Assembly: GCA_964573725.1 (NCBI GenBank)
Contig: CAZNLJ010000018.1
Location: 1-64,000 of the forward strand
Origin: UBA6168 sp964573725
Lineage (GTDB): Bacteria; Bacteroidota; Bacteroidia; Chitinophagales; Saprospiraceae
DNA: 64,000 nt
Direction of reading: 5' to 3'
Shown: positions 17,312 to 28,000 of the stretch, one piece after another
How the letters are laid out: each line of letters starts with the position of its first letter
How positions within the stretch are numbered: position 1 is the first letter of the stretch
Translations under genes and position numbers: made by a program
The notes under the pieces: generated by a model
The model's input: the letters and a program-made list of their open reading frames with translations, nothing else
Database searches by the model: none
What the model was told of the DNA's origin: nothing

Positions 17312-19177
17312 TTACTTGTCGGACAGCTCCAACCAACGCATCTCCTTTTCCGCCAAGGTGGCCTCCAGGGCTTCCAACTCCGTCGACAACCGTCGGATGT
17401 CCGTCAAACCCATGTCGCCCGCCGCAAATACCGCGTGGATCTCCGCCTTCCTGGCCTCAAGTTCCGACACCTCCCGCTCCAGCTTCTTCAACTCGTTCTT
17501 CTCCTGCTTGGTCAACCCTGCCCCCGTCCGGGGTGTCGGATCGGCCGCCACCGGCGACGCTTGCTGCTTTTCCTGCCGCCGCACCGCCTGCTCCGCCAAA
17601 CACTCCGCCCGGTATTCCATGTAGCGGCCGTTGTAGTCCCGGATCTGTCCATCGCCCTCGAAAATAAACAGATGGTCGCACAACTTGTCCAACAGGAACC
17701 GGTCGTGCGTGACCACCACCAGACAACCCGGAAATTGCAACAGCCATTCTTCCAGTATGTTAAGCGTAATCACGTCCAGGTCGTTGGTCGGCTCGTCCAG
17801 GATCAGGAAGTTGGGGTTCTGCATCAACACGGACAACAGGTACAGCCGTCGACGCTCCCCGCCGCTCAGCTGGGAAATGTAGACCTGCTGCTGGTCCCGC
17901 GTGAACAGGAAACGCTCCAGCAACTGGGCCGCCGTCAGTTTCTGCCCCTTCTCCAACGGGATGTATTCCGCAATGTCGGTGATGTGCTCGATCACCCGCT
18001 TGTCCTGCTCCAACCGGATCCCCCCCTGTGTGTAATACCCGAACACGACCGTCTCCCCCTTTACGACCCGGCCGGTATCGGGACGCTCTTCCCCCGTCAA
18101 CATATTGATGAAGGTGGACTTGCCGACGCCGTTCTTCCCGACAATACCGATGCGCTCCCCTTTCTTGAACTTGTAATGGAAATTGTCCACTATCTTCAAC
18201 GACCCGTAGGCTTTGCTGATGTAGTGGAGCTCCAAGATCTTACCCCCCAAACGCTGCCCCTTCAGGTCTATCTGTATCTCATCCTTGCCGACCTGCCGGC
18301 CGGCCTGCTCCTCGATGTCGTAAAAACGCTCGATCCGCGCATTCGCCTTCGTCGTCCGCGCCTTCGGCGAACGCCGCATCCAGGCCAGCTCCTGCTTGTA
18401 GACCTTCTGGGTCTTGTCCAGCTCGATCGCCTCATTCTCTACCCGCAAGGCTTTTTTCTCCAGGAAATCCGCATATCCTCCGGTGTATTTGTACAGGTTG
18501 CCCCGGTCCAACTCCAGGATGGTGTTGCAGATGTGCTCCATGAAATACCGGTCGTGGGTGACCATGAAAAGGGTCTGGTTCGGAAGCTTGAGAAAGGCTT
18601 CCAACCATTCGATCATGTCCAGGTCCAGGTGGTTGGTGGGCTCGTCCAGGATGAGGAATTCGGGTTCCTCGATGAGGAGCTTGGCCAGGGCCAGCCGCTT
18701 CTTTTGCCCGCCGGACATGGTGGCGACCTCCTGCTCCAGGTTGGTGATGCGGAACTTGAAAAGGATTTCCTTGACCCGCGACTCGAAATCCCATGCCTTG
18801 AGGTCGTCCATCCTTCCCAAGGCGGCCTGCATGGCCCCGTCATCCTCCGGATGCAGCAAGGCCCGCTCGTACGCCCTCGTGGCTTGCACGACCGGCAGGT
18901 CGCTGTCCAGTATGGCCTCCAACGCGTTGTGGCGCCCGTGGAAGTCCGGTTCCTGCGGGAGGTATCCGACCCGGACGTCCCGCCGGAGCAGTACTTTGGC
19001 CTCCTCCCCCTCGCTGGGCTCGATACCGGCCACCACCTTCAACAAGGTGGTCTTGCCACTGCCGTTCTTCGCAATCAGGGCTACCTTCTGGCCTTTGCTG
19101 ACCTGCAGGTTGACCTGCCGGAACAACACTTTTTCCCCGTAGCTCTTGGTGATGTTTTCTAATGTCAGGTAGTTCAC
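17312..19177 (-). CDS. uup: ABC-F family ATPase, Uup type
   Basis: A 621-residue soluble protein with two ABC ATPase domains and no membrane segment, typical of ABC-F translation factors that act on the ribosome. Domain 1 has Walker A AKNGSGKTTL at about 36-45 and signature SGGQKKRLALAKLL; domain 2 has GKNGVGKSTF and signature SGGERRRLYLLS. Each has an ILDEPTNHLD/ILDEPTNDLD Walker B. The linker (about 240-300) carries the basic WMRRSPKARTTK segment. The last 70 residues form a coiled coil (KNELKKLEREVSELEARKAEI), the DNA/ribosome-binding arm of Uup. The start is GTG at 19177, supported by the -7 box 36 bp upstream. Confidence 0.88.
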   Translation of the reverse strand: MNYLTLENITKSYGEKVLFRQVNLQVSKGQKVALIAKNGSGKTTLLKVVAGIEPSEGEEAKVLLRRDVRVGYLPQEPDFHGRHNALEAILDSDLPVVQATRAYERALLHPEDDGAMQAALGRMDDLKAWDFESRVKEILFKFRITNLEQEVATMSGGQKKRLALAKLLIEEPEFLILDEPTNHLDLDMIEWLEAFLKLPNQTLFMVTHDRYFMEHICNTILELDRGNLYKYTGGYADFLEKKALRVENEAIELDKTQKVYKQELAWMRRSPKARTTKANARIERFYDIEEQAGRQVGKDEIQIDLKGQRLGGKILELHYISKAYGSLKIVDNFHYKFKKGERIGIVGKNGVGKSTFINMLTGEERPDTGRVVKGETVVFGYYTQGGIRLEQDKRVIEHITDIAEYIPLEKGQKLTAAQLLERFLFTRDQQQVYISQLSGGERRRLYLLSVLMQNPNFLILDEPTNDLDVITLNILEEWLLQFPGCLVVVTHDRFLLDKLCDHLFIFEGDGQIRDYNGRYMEYRAECLAEQAVRRQEKQQASPVAADPTPRTGAGLTKQEKNELKKLEREVSELEARKAEIHAVFAAGDMGLTDIRRLSTELEALEATLAEKEMRWLELSDK

Positions 19178-19212
19178 GTGCTGTCGCCGGGAATTTTTTT
19201 TCCCGTCCGGTA

Positions 19213-19220
19213 CAAAGGTA
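19213..19220 (-). promoter_or_regulatory. -7 promoter box of the Uup gene
   Basis: The minus strand reads TACCTTTG, matching TAnnTTTG, with a TTTC element 20 bases further upstream at the -33 position. The predicted start of transcription near 19207 leaves a leader of about 30 nt before the GTG at 19177, which supports that start codon. Confidence 0.5.
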
Positions 19221-19319
19221 GGCGGATTGTCCTGATTCGGGAAACCGGACCCGCCGGTCCGCCCTATTCCGGCCGTTGCCCCCCGCCTCCGTTGCGACCG
19301 GCATCACGTCGCGAACCGG

Positions 19320-22300
19320 TCAGCCCGCCTTGACCTGCTGGTACCGACGGTACCGCCAATAGGCCAGCAGACTCAAGACCAACAGGGACAGGACCGTCCA
19401 ATACACGAAGGGCGGTACCGGAACCGGATCTCCCGCCGCATAGGAATGCAAACCGGACAGGTAGTAGTTTACCCCGAAATAGGTCATGGCCACGGATGCC
19501 CAACCGAACAGGGTCGCCACATTGAACGCATATATGCCGCGGAATCCGGGAATGAAACGCATGTGCAGGATGAACGAATAGACCAGGATGGTCACCAGCG
19601 CCCAGGTCTCCTTCGCATCCCAACCCCAATACCTGCCCCAGGACTCGTTCGCCCAAACCCCACCCAAATAGGTGCCCACACTGATCATCACCAACCCGCC
19701 GATCAAGGTCATCTCGCTGATCCAGGTCATCTCCTGGACCACCCGGTAGACCCGCCTGCCGTTTTCCTTGTTCGCGAATATCATGAACAAAAGGTTCAAC
19801 AAGCCGATGATCGCCCCCAAGACCAGGAATCCGTAACTGCCTGCCTCCAACGATACGTGGATCATCAGCCAATACGACTTCAAGACCGGTACCAAGGGGG
19901 TGATTTCGGGATCCAGCCAGTTCATCCCCGCCACCAACATGATCGTCGCCGCCAGGACCGATGTCGCCGCCAAAGCGCCGTAACTCCGCCGGGCAAAGAT
20001 CAGACCCGCCAGCACGGTCGTGAACCCGATGTAAATCATCGATTCATATCCGTTGCTCCAGGGCGCCCGGCCGGATACGTACCAGCGGAGCCCCAGACCT
20101 ACGGTATGCAGGATAAAAAAAACGGCCAACAAGCCCAAGGCGACCCGTCCCGGCCATTTCAGGTTCCATGCCGGCCGGAATACCGCCGTGAACATCAAGC
20201 CCAGGAATAGGAGTCCCAACAGGCTGTACCATCTTGACAAACGGTTGAAGATGTCCATCCGGTTGAGCAACATCTCGGCCTGCACCTTGGCCGATGGCAT
20301 CATTACCGCAGCACCGTACTGCCGCTGGTATTGGGCAAGCTCCGTCAACATCTGGTTCGGTATCCGCCAATCTCCGGATTGCAGGGAGGCCTCCAGGGCT
20401 CCCGTATAGGCCGGATAGAACAACCCGATGATCGTGTTGCCCCATTCCCCCGCCGCCTGACTGCCCGGTGGGGGCGGCACCCAGGAGTCGGTGGTGTCCC
20501 CCGGCACCGGAAATACCGTCAGGAACCGCCCCGAAAAGACCATGCTCGTGATGTTCAATTTCTCATCCACCTTCAACAACTCCTTCTCCAGGATGCTCCG
20601 GTCCCGCTGCGGGGTATTGTAGGCCGCCCGAACCTGGTCCCGCAATTTGTAGCTCCCGTCGGTCTTGAAAAAATCCGCATAGGTGGCCTTGTCACCCGAT
20701 ATGCCCAGCAATTGCTTTATTTCCTCGTGCTTGCCCGTTTTGATCAAGGGCACATGATACCAGTCCGCCGGTCGCGCCACCATCCCCAGGATGACCTGTT
20801 CCGCGGAAAGCCCCTCGAAGTGGTCCTTTCGCGAAAGTTTGCGGAGTACCTCGCTGCAATAGGTGTTCAGCGGTTTCATCCGGCCACGGTGGTCCTGCAT
20901 CTGCAACCTGCCGAACGCTTCCGCATGCGCCGCATCCAAGGCCGGCGGCAGGGTCGGCTGCGCCGCCGCCGGCACCAGGCTTCCCCATCCGAACAAGAGC
21001 CCCACCCATAGCAGGGTCTTCGGCGACTGCCGCATTTTCTTCAGGTTCTCGGCCAGTTGCAGGAACCGGCTGCTCCGGTTGAAAAAGGTCATGACCATGC
21101 CAAGGGTCAGCAAGGCATACCCAATGTAGGATATCCATGTCCCCCAAAAATCATGGTTGACGCTGAGATAGGTCCCCAGCTCGTCCTGGTCGAAGGAGGA
21201 CTGGAAAAATCGGTACCCGTCGTAGTTCAGGATGTTGTTCATGTATATCCGCTGGTTCCGGACCAAGCCGGTCCGCTCGTCGACCAAGGTCACTTCGCTG
21301 GCATAGGAGGAGGCATTGTCCGTGCCCGGATACCGCTCCATGATGAAATCGTTCAACCGGATGGAAAATGGTAGCGAGACGGGCCTGGATCCGTAGGCGA
21401 CCGCCAGACTGGCGTTCTGAAACCCGGTGATGACGGGACGCCCTTCCACACCGGCTCTTCCGGTGACAAATACCGGATGCTCCTCCCCGTCGAATGTCAC
21501 CGTCAGGTCCAACCCGCCCATGCTGGTGCTGCTCATCTTGGGATCGGAGGCGTCCAGGGATACCGTGGCGGTCGGACTGAAAGCACCGAAAACGAACCGC
21601 TGCGAACCACTGGCATACATGCTCCGCAGCCGCAAGGGGTAGGTCCCCCCCGCCCGCAACGTGTCCAGCTGTTGGGTGGCCATGACCATTTGGGTGAAAT
21701 CGGTAGGGGCCTGGAAGTACAGGCTGTCGTTGACGTAACTGATGTTGAAGGCCATCGGGTCCGCCGGCGCACGGAAGTTGAAAAGGGTGTTGTAAATCCT
21801 GGATTTTTCGCCTTGCCGGACATGGTACTCCTCCCGCCCGTTCATCCCGGCGATGACCACTTTCAATACGGGGCCGCCACCTTCGTCATCCACCATCGTC
21901 TCCGCCGGATTGGGCAGGAAACGATTAACCCGGATGGTCAACGGCTTGCCGCCGACTAGGTAGGAACGCTCCAGGCTGTTGTCTCCCAAACTGGCGAACA
22001 ACACCGGCTCGCTGAACTGGAACCGCTTCCCGGCATACAACAGTTCGCACTGCAGATAGGTGTCCGAGGAGAGGAATACGTTCGAAGCGCTGCCCTCCCG
22101 AATCCCCATCATCCCTTCGTAGCCGAAGTAGCGCGTGACCCCCGCTCCCAACAGGATGATGATCATGCTCAGGTGGAACACGAAAATGGTCCACTTCCGA
22201 AGCCGGATCATCCGGTACCGCTTGATGTTCACCAGCAAGGCCACCCCGAACAGCACCAACAACAACTCGAACCATCGGGCCTTGAAAATGACTTTCTGGG

Positions 22301-22427
22301 CGGCACTGGTGCCGAAATCGTTTTCCACAAAGGTGGCTATGCCGATGGCGGCACCAAACAACAACATGTACAGACCGGCCGCTGACATGGAGAACAGCCT
22401 GTCAAATATCATCTTCGCGATTTTCAT
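19320..22427 (-). CDS. ccsBA: Cytochrome c maturation fusion protein CcsBA (ResB-CcsA)
   Basis: A 1035-residue integral membrane protein that exports heme and attaches it to CXXCH motifs on the periplasmic side (system II). The N-terminal ResB half has helices at about 13-32, 49-66 and 79-102, a long periplasmic domain and a fourth helix near 430-450. After a second periplasmic segment (about 490-770) comes the CcsA half with about eight helices and the heme-handling WWD region (WANESWGRYWGWDAKETW, about residues 910-928). The ATG at 22427 starts the natural MKIAKMIFD. It is the last gene of the multiheme locus, 11 bp after the OB-fold lipoprotein, so it is probably co-transcribed with its substrates. 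Confidence 0.9.
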   Translation of the reverse strand: MKIAKMIFDRLFSMSAAGLYMLLFGAAIGIATFVENDFGTSAAQKVIFKARWFELLLVLFGVALLVNIKRYRMIRLRKWTIFVFHLSMIIILLGAGVTRYFGYEGMMGIREGSASNVFLSSDTYLQCELLYAGKRFQFSEPVLFASLGDNSLERSYLVGGKPLTIRVNRFLPNPAETMVDDEGGGPVLKVVIAGMNGREEYHVRQGEKSRIYNTLFNFRAPADPMAFNISYVNDSLYFQAPTDFTQMVMATQQLDTLRAGGTYPLRLRSMYASGSQRFVFGAFSPTATVSLDASDPKMSSTSMGGLDLTVTFDGEEHPVFVTGRAGVEGRPVITGFQNASLAVAYGSRPVSLPFSIRLNDFIMERYPGTDNASSYASEVTLVDERTGLVRNQRIYMNNILNYDGYRFFQSSFDQDELGTYLSVNHDFWGTWISYIGYALLTLGMVMTFFNRSSRFLQLAENLKKMRQSPKTLLWVGLLFGWGSLVPAAAQPTLPPALDAAHAEAFGRLQMQDHRGRMKPLNTYCSEVLRKLSRKDHFEGLSAEQVILGMVARPADWYHVPLIKTGKHEEIKQLLGISGDKATYADFFKTDGSYKLRDQVRAAYNTPQRDRSILEKELLKVDEKLNITSMVFSGRFLTVFPVPGDTTDSWVPPPPGSQAAGEWGNTIIGLFYPAYTGALEASLQSGDWRIPNQMLTELAQYQRQYGAAVMMPSAKVQAEMLLNRMDIFNRLSRWYSLLGLLFLGLMFTAVFRPAWNLKWPGRVALGLLAVFFILHTVGLGLRWYVSGRAPWSNGYESMIYIGFTTVLAGLIFARRSYGALAATSVLAATIMLVAGMNWLDPEITPLVPVLKSYWLMIHVSLEAGSYGFLVLGAIIGLLNLLFMIFANKENGRRVYRVVQEMTWISEMTLIGGLVMISVGTYLGGVWANESWGRYWGWDAKETWALVTILVYSFILHMRFIPGFRGIYAFNVATLFGWASVAMTYFGVNYYLSGLHSYAAGDPVPVPPFVYWTVLSLLVLSLLAYWRYRRYQQVKAG

Positions 22428-22438
22428 GGGCTTGCTTT

Positions 22439-23227
22439 TCACTTTTTGACGACGGCGGCTTCCATGATGTAGTCGTAACGGTACCCGGCACCGAAATCCC
22501 GGTTCAAGGCGATGGTGCCTTCCATCGTCACTACATCCCCCGGATTGACCAACGAGACGGTGGTCACCGTCAAATCGACCCCGGACCCATCCTGGAGGTG
22601 CAGCCAGTTCCTGCCCATGATCATCGGGTTTACCTTGACACATTTGCCGGTCACCTGCACGGTCTTTCCTTCATAACGGGCTATATCGGCCACCAGGTCG
22701 GACAATTTGACGGATCCCGCTTCCGGCACCACCTCTCCCGGCGCAGGCGCACTGGCCACCTGCTGCCCCGCAGCCGGTGCGGAGGCGGCCGGCTCCCGCT
22801 GTGGCACGGCGGCCGGCCGGAATTCAGACACCAACAGCACCTGGTCAAAAAAACGATTCAATTCCTGGCTCTGGAAACCTTGCTTGCTCAATCCCCCGCT
22901 GAATAGGTAGGACCCTCCGATTTCGATCGGTTGCTTCATGACGGCAATCCAGAATTCGCCGCTTCCCTCCCGCACCCGCACATAGGTGTATCGCTCCGTT
23001 TCCAGCGCTTCCAAGGCGGTGACGGTCCGCATCACGGCCAGCTGGCCGGTACCGACAGGAGCTTCGGCACCTGCCACCCCGGCTCCCGCCGCCGCTCCCG
23101 GCACGGGAAAAATTTGCTCCGTTGTTCCGCCACCCAGTGGCTCTCCCGCAATCTCCCGGGGCCCGGTGTCACATGCCGAAAAGACGGCCAGCCCCCATAA
23201 ACAGATTGAAAATGTCGTTCGGTTCAT
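22439..23227 (-). CDS. Lipoprotein with OB-fold domain, multiheme locus
   Basis: A 262-residue lipoprotein: the signal peptide ends VFSAC (Cys19), followed by a Gly/Ala/Pro-rich linker. A middle domain (about 65-125) contains RYTYVRVREGSGEFWIAVMKQPIEIGGSYLFSGG, split by loops, a GW/SH3-like pattern. A second Pro/Ala-rich linker leads to an OB-fold domain (about 175-262) with YEGKTVQVTGKCVKV, MGRNWLHLQDGSG and TMEGTI. OB folds of this type occur in CcmE-like heme chaperones and in lipoproteins next to multiheme cytochromes, so a role in heme delivery or in holding the conduit together is an inference. It is 107 bp after the beta-barrel gene and 11 bp before ccsBA. Confidence 0.75.
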   Translation of the reverse strand: MNRTTFSICLWGLAVFSACDTGPREIAGEPLGGGTTEQIFPVPGAAAGAGVAGAEAPVGTGQLAVMRTVTALEALETERYTYVRVREGSGEFWIAVMKQPIEIGGSYLFSGGLSKQGFQSQELNRFFDQVLLVSEFRPAAVPQREPAASAPAAGQQVASAPAPGEVVPEAGSVKLSDLVADIARYEGKTVQVTGKCVKVNPMIMGRNWLHLQDGSGVDLTVTTVSLVNPGDVVTMEGTIALNRDFGAGYRYDYIMEAAVVKK

Positions 23228-23334
23228 GTTTCTGTTTGTACTGATATGGTTGATGAATAAGGTGCTTGTCGCCGACCAGGGCCCACGCGTCCGAGGACAG
23301 GACCAGGTATGCCGGATAAGCGCTCCCGCCGGAC

Positions 23335-25017
23335 TCAAAACCGCTGCAATATCCTGGTGTTGACCCGGTACAGGGTACTGTTGACCGCGTCGAAGGTGGC
23401 CTCCCCATAAAGGTACAGGCTGAGTTTGCGGGACAGGTTGATCCCCAGGTTGGCTCCCGCCACCTCCTGCCGCAACTGGAATTCGCTCGTCCTGTATTTG
23501 TACTCGAGGTACCGGCCGTACAGCTCGAGGTTCAATTTGCCCGCAATAAGGTCCCTGTTGAGCCGGATCCCTACCATCTTGGAATCCATGTAGTTGGTTT
23601 GCAGGATATTGGCATTGACGGACAGTTGCGCCTTCAATCCCGGAACGTTGGTAAAGTTAAGGTATGTGTTCAGGTTCTTGGATAGGTTGGCATCGCTTTT
23701 TTGAAAACGCCAGTTGGCATTGGCCCCCCAGGTCACCCGCTTGAACGGCCGGTAACTGAAGTTGAACCGCAATCCCTGCCTCGTTTCGGTATCGATCAAC
23801 TGCTCGATGTAGCTCTTGTAGGATTCGTAGTAGATGACGTTCCGTCGACTGTCGAACGATGCCCCCAGACTCAACCGCTGAGATAGGCGGTACCGGGCGG
23901 AAAGGTAAAGGTTCGTCAGGCTCAATTGGCCCCGGGCCTCGTTTTGTATGCGCTCGTACAGGTCTACCTCGAACGAACCGAATAGATTCACTTTCTTCCA
24001 TAGGTTGCTGGAATGCTGGAAGTAGGCGAAACGCCGGTCCGTAAACTTCCCGTTCCGCTGCTCCACTACCCCGAGGGTGGATTGTTCGGTGTTGCCGTTG
24101 TGGTTCGACTGGTGCCCGACATATACGCCCGCCTGCACCAAGGAGGGGTTGATGCCGTAATCCTGGATGTCCGGCCTGGAACCGGCCACACCGCCCACCA
24201 TGAATTGTCCCAAGCCTTTTTCCACATGGAGCCCGTCGATGGCTCCCAAACTGGTGAACCGGGGATTGATCCGGCGCCCCAGGCTGATCCGGGACTTTTC
24301 ATCCAGGTCGTAACTGACGGACAAGGCATAGATCTTGAGCGCATCGCTCAGGTTGTCCTTCACTTCCTGCCATTCGCCCACCGTATGCCGGAAGACGATG
24401 TAGTTGTCCGTGGAAAATCGGGAATTCCTCAGGTTGTTTCCCTGTAGGTTGAAGGCGTAACGCATCCGGTGCAGGGACTCGTCCTCGTACAAGGTGCTGT
24501 AGGATGCCGCAGATAACCGGGCCCGTATCTTCTGTCGAAAGACGGGCGCAACCTCCTCCGTCTCGGGTGTGATCAGACTCGGCGGGGCGGCCGGTTCGTC
24601 CTTGTCGACCGCCGGTTTCGTATCCTTACGTCCCGGTGGCGCCACTTCCGTTGGCACTACCTGCGCAAGACGGGCGAAGAAGCGGTCCCCTACCCCGATT
24701 TTGTTCGCACTCAACGGCGCACAAACACAGGAGGTCGAAGACTTGTCCTTTACGACCAATATGGGTATCATCCGCTCATCCGTCTTGGCATACAATGTAT
24801 CTCCCTTGCTGATTTCCGCCGTATTGCTGAATTTAACATACACATTCAACGAGGAGACATAGGATACCTGCCCTTCCAATAAAACAGGCTGATCCTGGGA
24901 GAGGCCGACGGGTAAGGTCGACATGAAAAGGAAGGATACCAGCAGGTACGGCCGCAATCGTTCGATCGTGGATTCTGTTCGCCCCGGGTCTTTTACACAG
25001 TGGGTACGGATATTCAT
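23335..25017 (-). CDS. Outer-membrane beta-barrel protein of the multiheme locus
   Basis: A 560-residue protein with a signal peptide (cleavage near PVGLSQ, about residue 41). A small soluble N-terminal beta domain (about 42-125, GQVSYVSSLNVYVKFSNT...GDTLYA) and a proline-rich linker come first. From about 165 to the end runs a chain of alternating amphipathic strands with aromatic girdles, for example RLSLGASFDSRRNVIYYES and RVTWGANANWRFQKS, ending in the C-terminal phenylalanine of outer-membrane barrels (RILQRF). It lies directly downstream of the giant cytochrome (61 bp). By analogy with porin-cytochrome complexes it may sheath or anchor a cytochrome; it shows no obvious similarity in length or motifs to MtrB. 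Confidence 0.75.
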   Translation of the reverse strand: MNIRTHCVKDPGRTESTIERLRPYLLVSFLFMSTLPVGLSQDQPVLLEGQVSYVSSLNVYVKFSNTAEISKGDTLYAKTDERMIPILVVKDKSSTSCVCAPLSANKIGVGDRFFARLAQVVPTEVAPPGRKDTKPAVDKDEPAAPPSLITPETEEVAPVFRQKIRARLSAASYSTLYEDESLHRMRYAFNLQGNNLRNSRFSTDNYIVFRHTVGEWQEVKDNLSDALKIYALSVSYDLDEKSRISLGRRINPRFTSLGAIDGLHVEKGLGQFMVGGVAGSRPDIQDYGINPSLVQAGVYVGHQSNHNGNTEQSTLGVVEQRNGKFTDRRFAYFQHSSNLWKKVNLFGSFEVDLYERIQNEARGQLSLTNLYLSARYRLSQRLSLGASFDSRRNVIYYESYKSYIEQLIDTETRQGLRFNFSYRPFKRVTWGANANWRFQKSDANLSKNLNTYLNFTNVPGLKAQLSVNANILQTNYMDSKMVGIRLNRDLIAGKLNLELYGRYLEYKYRTSEFQLRQEVAGANLGINLSRKLSLYLYGEATFDAVNSTLYRVNTRILQRF

Positions 25018-25078
25018 TTCAGTTGGTGGTTATGTTGGTAACAAGGTCATTGGTGGTTATGTTCTATACTGCCTATAT

Positions 25079-28000
25079 TCAATCTTCCCCGGTCGGATGG
25101 CAGGCGTAACAGGCGGCGCTGGTGTATTGGTACCCGGACACGCCCTGGTGGTCCTGACCCACTGCTGTAGGGTCGTTGTGCTCGTGGCAATCGATACAAC
25201 TGAAAGCGCTGTAATTGTTCGGTATGGTATGGCATTCCACACATTGGTCCCATTCGTCCTTGTGCTTCCCACTGTAAATGGGGAAATACATATTATCGTG
25301 GTCGAAGGTCGAGGGTTCCCATGCTGTCTGACCATGGCACATGGTACAATCCGTCGGAAATCCTGCGGTGGCATGGTTCGGATTGGTAGCCTGGCTATAC
25401 TCGGTGGCGTGACACCCGTAGCACGTGTTTGGTGTATTATTATAGTTGCCGTTATGGCATGCCGCGCAGTCGCTGGCAATCACAGCGTGCGCCCCTACCA
25501 GTGGCCAAAAATCATCGTGGATCGCGAAGGTCGCCGGCTGCCAGTCCGCCGCCGTCGTGTGGCAGCTCTCACAATCCGTCGGAAGGCCGAGTGAAACGTG
25601 GTTCGGATTGACGCTGCTGGTGTAGTCGTCCAGGTGGCAGCCCGCACAAGTATTCGGGGTATTGCTGTAGTTGCCGGCGGTGTGACAGGCCGCGCAGTCG
25701 TTCGAGATCGGGATGTGCGCCCCCGTAAACGGGTAGTATACACTATGGTCGAAGGTGGAGGGCACCCAGCCCGTTTCCGTGTGGCAATCCGCACAGGTCG
25801 TCGGGAATTGGTTCGCTACGTGGTCCGGATTCGTCGCTGCGTTGTAATCGTCCAGGTGGCAGCCGGCACAGGTGTTCGGGGTATTGCTGTAATCCCCGTT
25901 GTGGCAGGCGGCACAGTCGTTCGCAATCGCCGCATGCGCCCCGTTCAATACCCAGAAGTCGTTGTGGATCGGGAAGGTCGCCGGCTGCCAGTCCGGAACA
26001 GTGGTGTGGCAGCTCTCGCAGTCCGTCGGGAGGCCCAACGCTGTATGGTTCGGATTGACGCTGTTCGTGTAATCATCCAGGTGGCAGCCCGCACAGGTGT
26101 TCGGGGTGTTGCTGTAGTTGCCGGCGGTATGGCAGGCCGCGCAGTCGTTCGAGATGGCTACGTGCGCTCCCGTGAACGGGAAGTACACGCTATGGTCGAA
26201 CGTCGAAGGAACCCAGCCCGCTTCCGTGTGGCAATCCGCACAGGTCGTCGGGAGTTGGTTCGCTACGTGGTCCGGATTCGTCGCTGCGTTGTAATCGTCC
26301 AAGTGGCAACCGGCGCAGGTGTTCGGGGTGTTGGTGTAGTCCCCGTTGTGGCAGGCGGCACAGTCGTTCGCAATCCCCGCATGCGCCCCGTTCAACACCC
26401 AAAAGTCGTTGTGAATCGGGAAGGTCGCCGGTTGCCAGTCCGGAACGGTGGTGTGGCAGCTCTCGCAGTCCGTCGGAAGGCCCAACGCAGTATGGTTCGG
26501 ATTGACGCTGTTCGTGTAATCATCCAGGTGGCAGCCCGCACAGGTGTTCGGGGTGTTGCTGTAGTTGCCGGCGGTATGGCAGGCCGCGCAGTCGTTCGAG
26601 ATGGCTACGTGCGCTCCCGTGAACGGGAAGTACACGCTATGGTCGAACGTCGAAGGAACCCAGCCCGCTTCCGTGTGGCAATCCGCACAGGTCGTCGGGA
26701 GTTGGTTCGCCACGTGGTCCGGATTCGTCGCTGCGTTGTAGTCGTCCAGGTGGCAGCCCGCACAGGTGTTCGGCGTGTTCGTGTAGTCGCCGTTATGGCA
26801 GGCGGCACAGCCGTTCGCAATCCCCGCATGCGCCCCGTTCAATACCCAGAAGTCGTTGTGGATCGGGAAGGTCGCCGGCTGCCAGTCCGGAACAGTGGTG
26901 TGGCAGCTCTCGCAGTCCGTCGGGAGGCCCAACGCTGTATGGTTCGGATTGACGCTGTTCGTGTAATCATCCAGGTGGCAGCCCGCACAGGTGTTCGGGG
27001 TGTTGCTGTAGTTGCCGGCGGTATGGCAGGCCGCGCAGTCGTTCGAGATGGCTACGTGCGCTCCCGTGAACGGGAAGTACACGCTATGGTCGAACGTCGA
27101 AGGAACCCAGCCCGCTTCCGTGTGGCAATCCGCACAGGTCGTCGGGAGTTGGTTCGCTACGTGGTCCGGATTCGTCGCTGCGTTGTAATCGTCCAAGTGG
27201 CAACCGGCGCAGGTGTTCGGGGTGTTGGTGTAGTCCCCGTTGTGGCAGGCGGCACAGTCGTTCGCAATCCCCGCATGCGCCCCGTTCAACACCCAAAAGT
27301 CGTTGTGAATCGGGAAGGTCGCCGGTTGCCAGTCCGGAACGGTGGTGTGGCAGCTCTCGCAGTCCGTCGGAAGGCCCAACGCAGTATGGTTCGGATTGAC
27401 GCTGTTCGTGTAATCATCCAGGTGGCAGCCCGCACAGGNNNNNNNNNNNNNNNNNNNNNNNNNNNNNNNNNNNNNNNNNNNNNNNNNNNNNNNNNNNNNN
27501 NNNNNNNNNNNNNNNNNNNNNNNNNNNNNNNNNNNNNNCGAACGTCGAAGGAACCCAGCCCGCTTCCGTGTGGCAATCCGCACAGGTCGTCGGAAGTTGG
27601 TTCGCTACGTGGTCCGGATTCGTCGCTGCGTTGTAATCGTCCAGGTGGCAACCGGCGCAGGTGTTCGGGGTGTTGTTATAATCCCCGTTGTGGCAGGCGG
27701 CACAGTCGTTCGCAATCGCCGCATGCGCCCCGTTCAATACCCAGAAGTCGTTGTGGATCGGGAAGGTCGCCGGCTGCCAGTCCGGAACAGTGGTGTGGCA
27801 GCTCTCGCAGTCCGTCGGGAGGCCCAACGCTGTATGGTTCGGATTGACGCTGTTCGTGTAATCATCCAGGTGGCAGCCCGCACAGGTGTTCGGGGTGTTG
27901 CTGTAGTTGCCGGCGGTATGGCAGGCCGCGCAGTCGTTCGAGATGGCTACGTGCGCTCCCGTGAACGGGAAGTACACGCTATGGTCGAACGTCGAAGGAA

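Noticed and set aside
25598..27847. Long plus-strand open frames (about 750 codons) opposite the giant cytochrome
   Set aside because: They are antisense shadows of the CXXCH repeats: low-complexity Arg/Val-rich repeats without domains, created by codon bias of the real gene.
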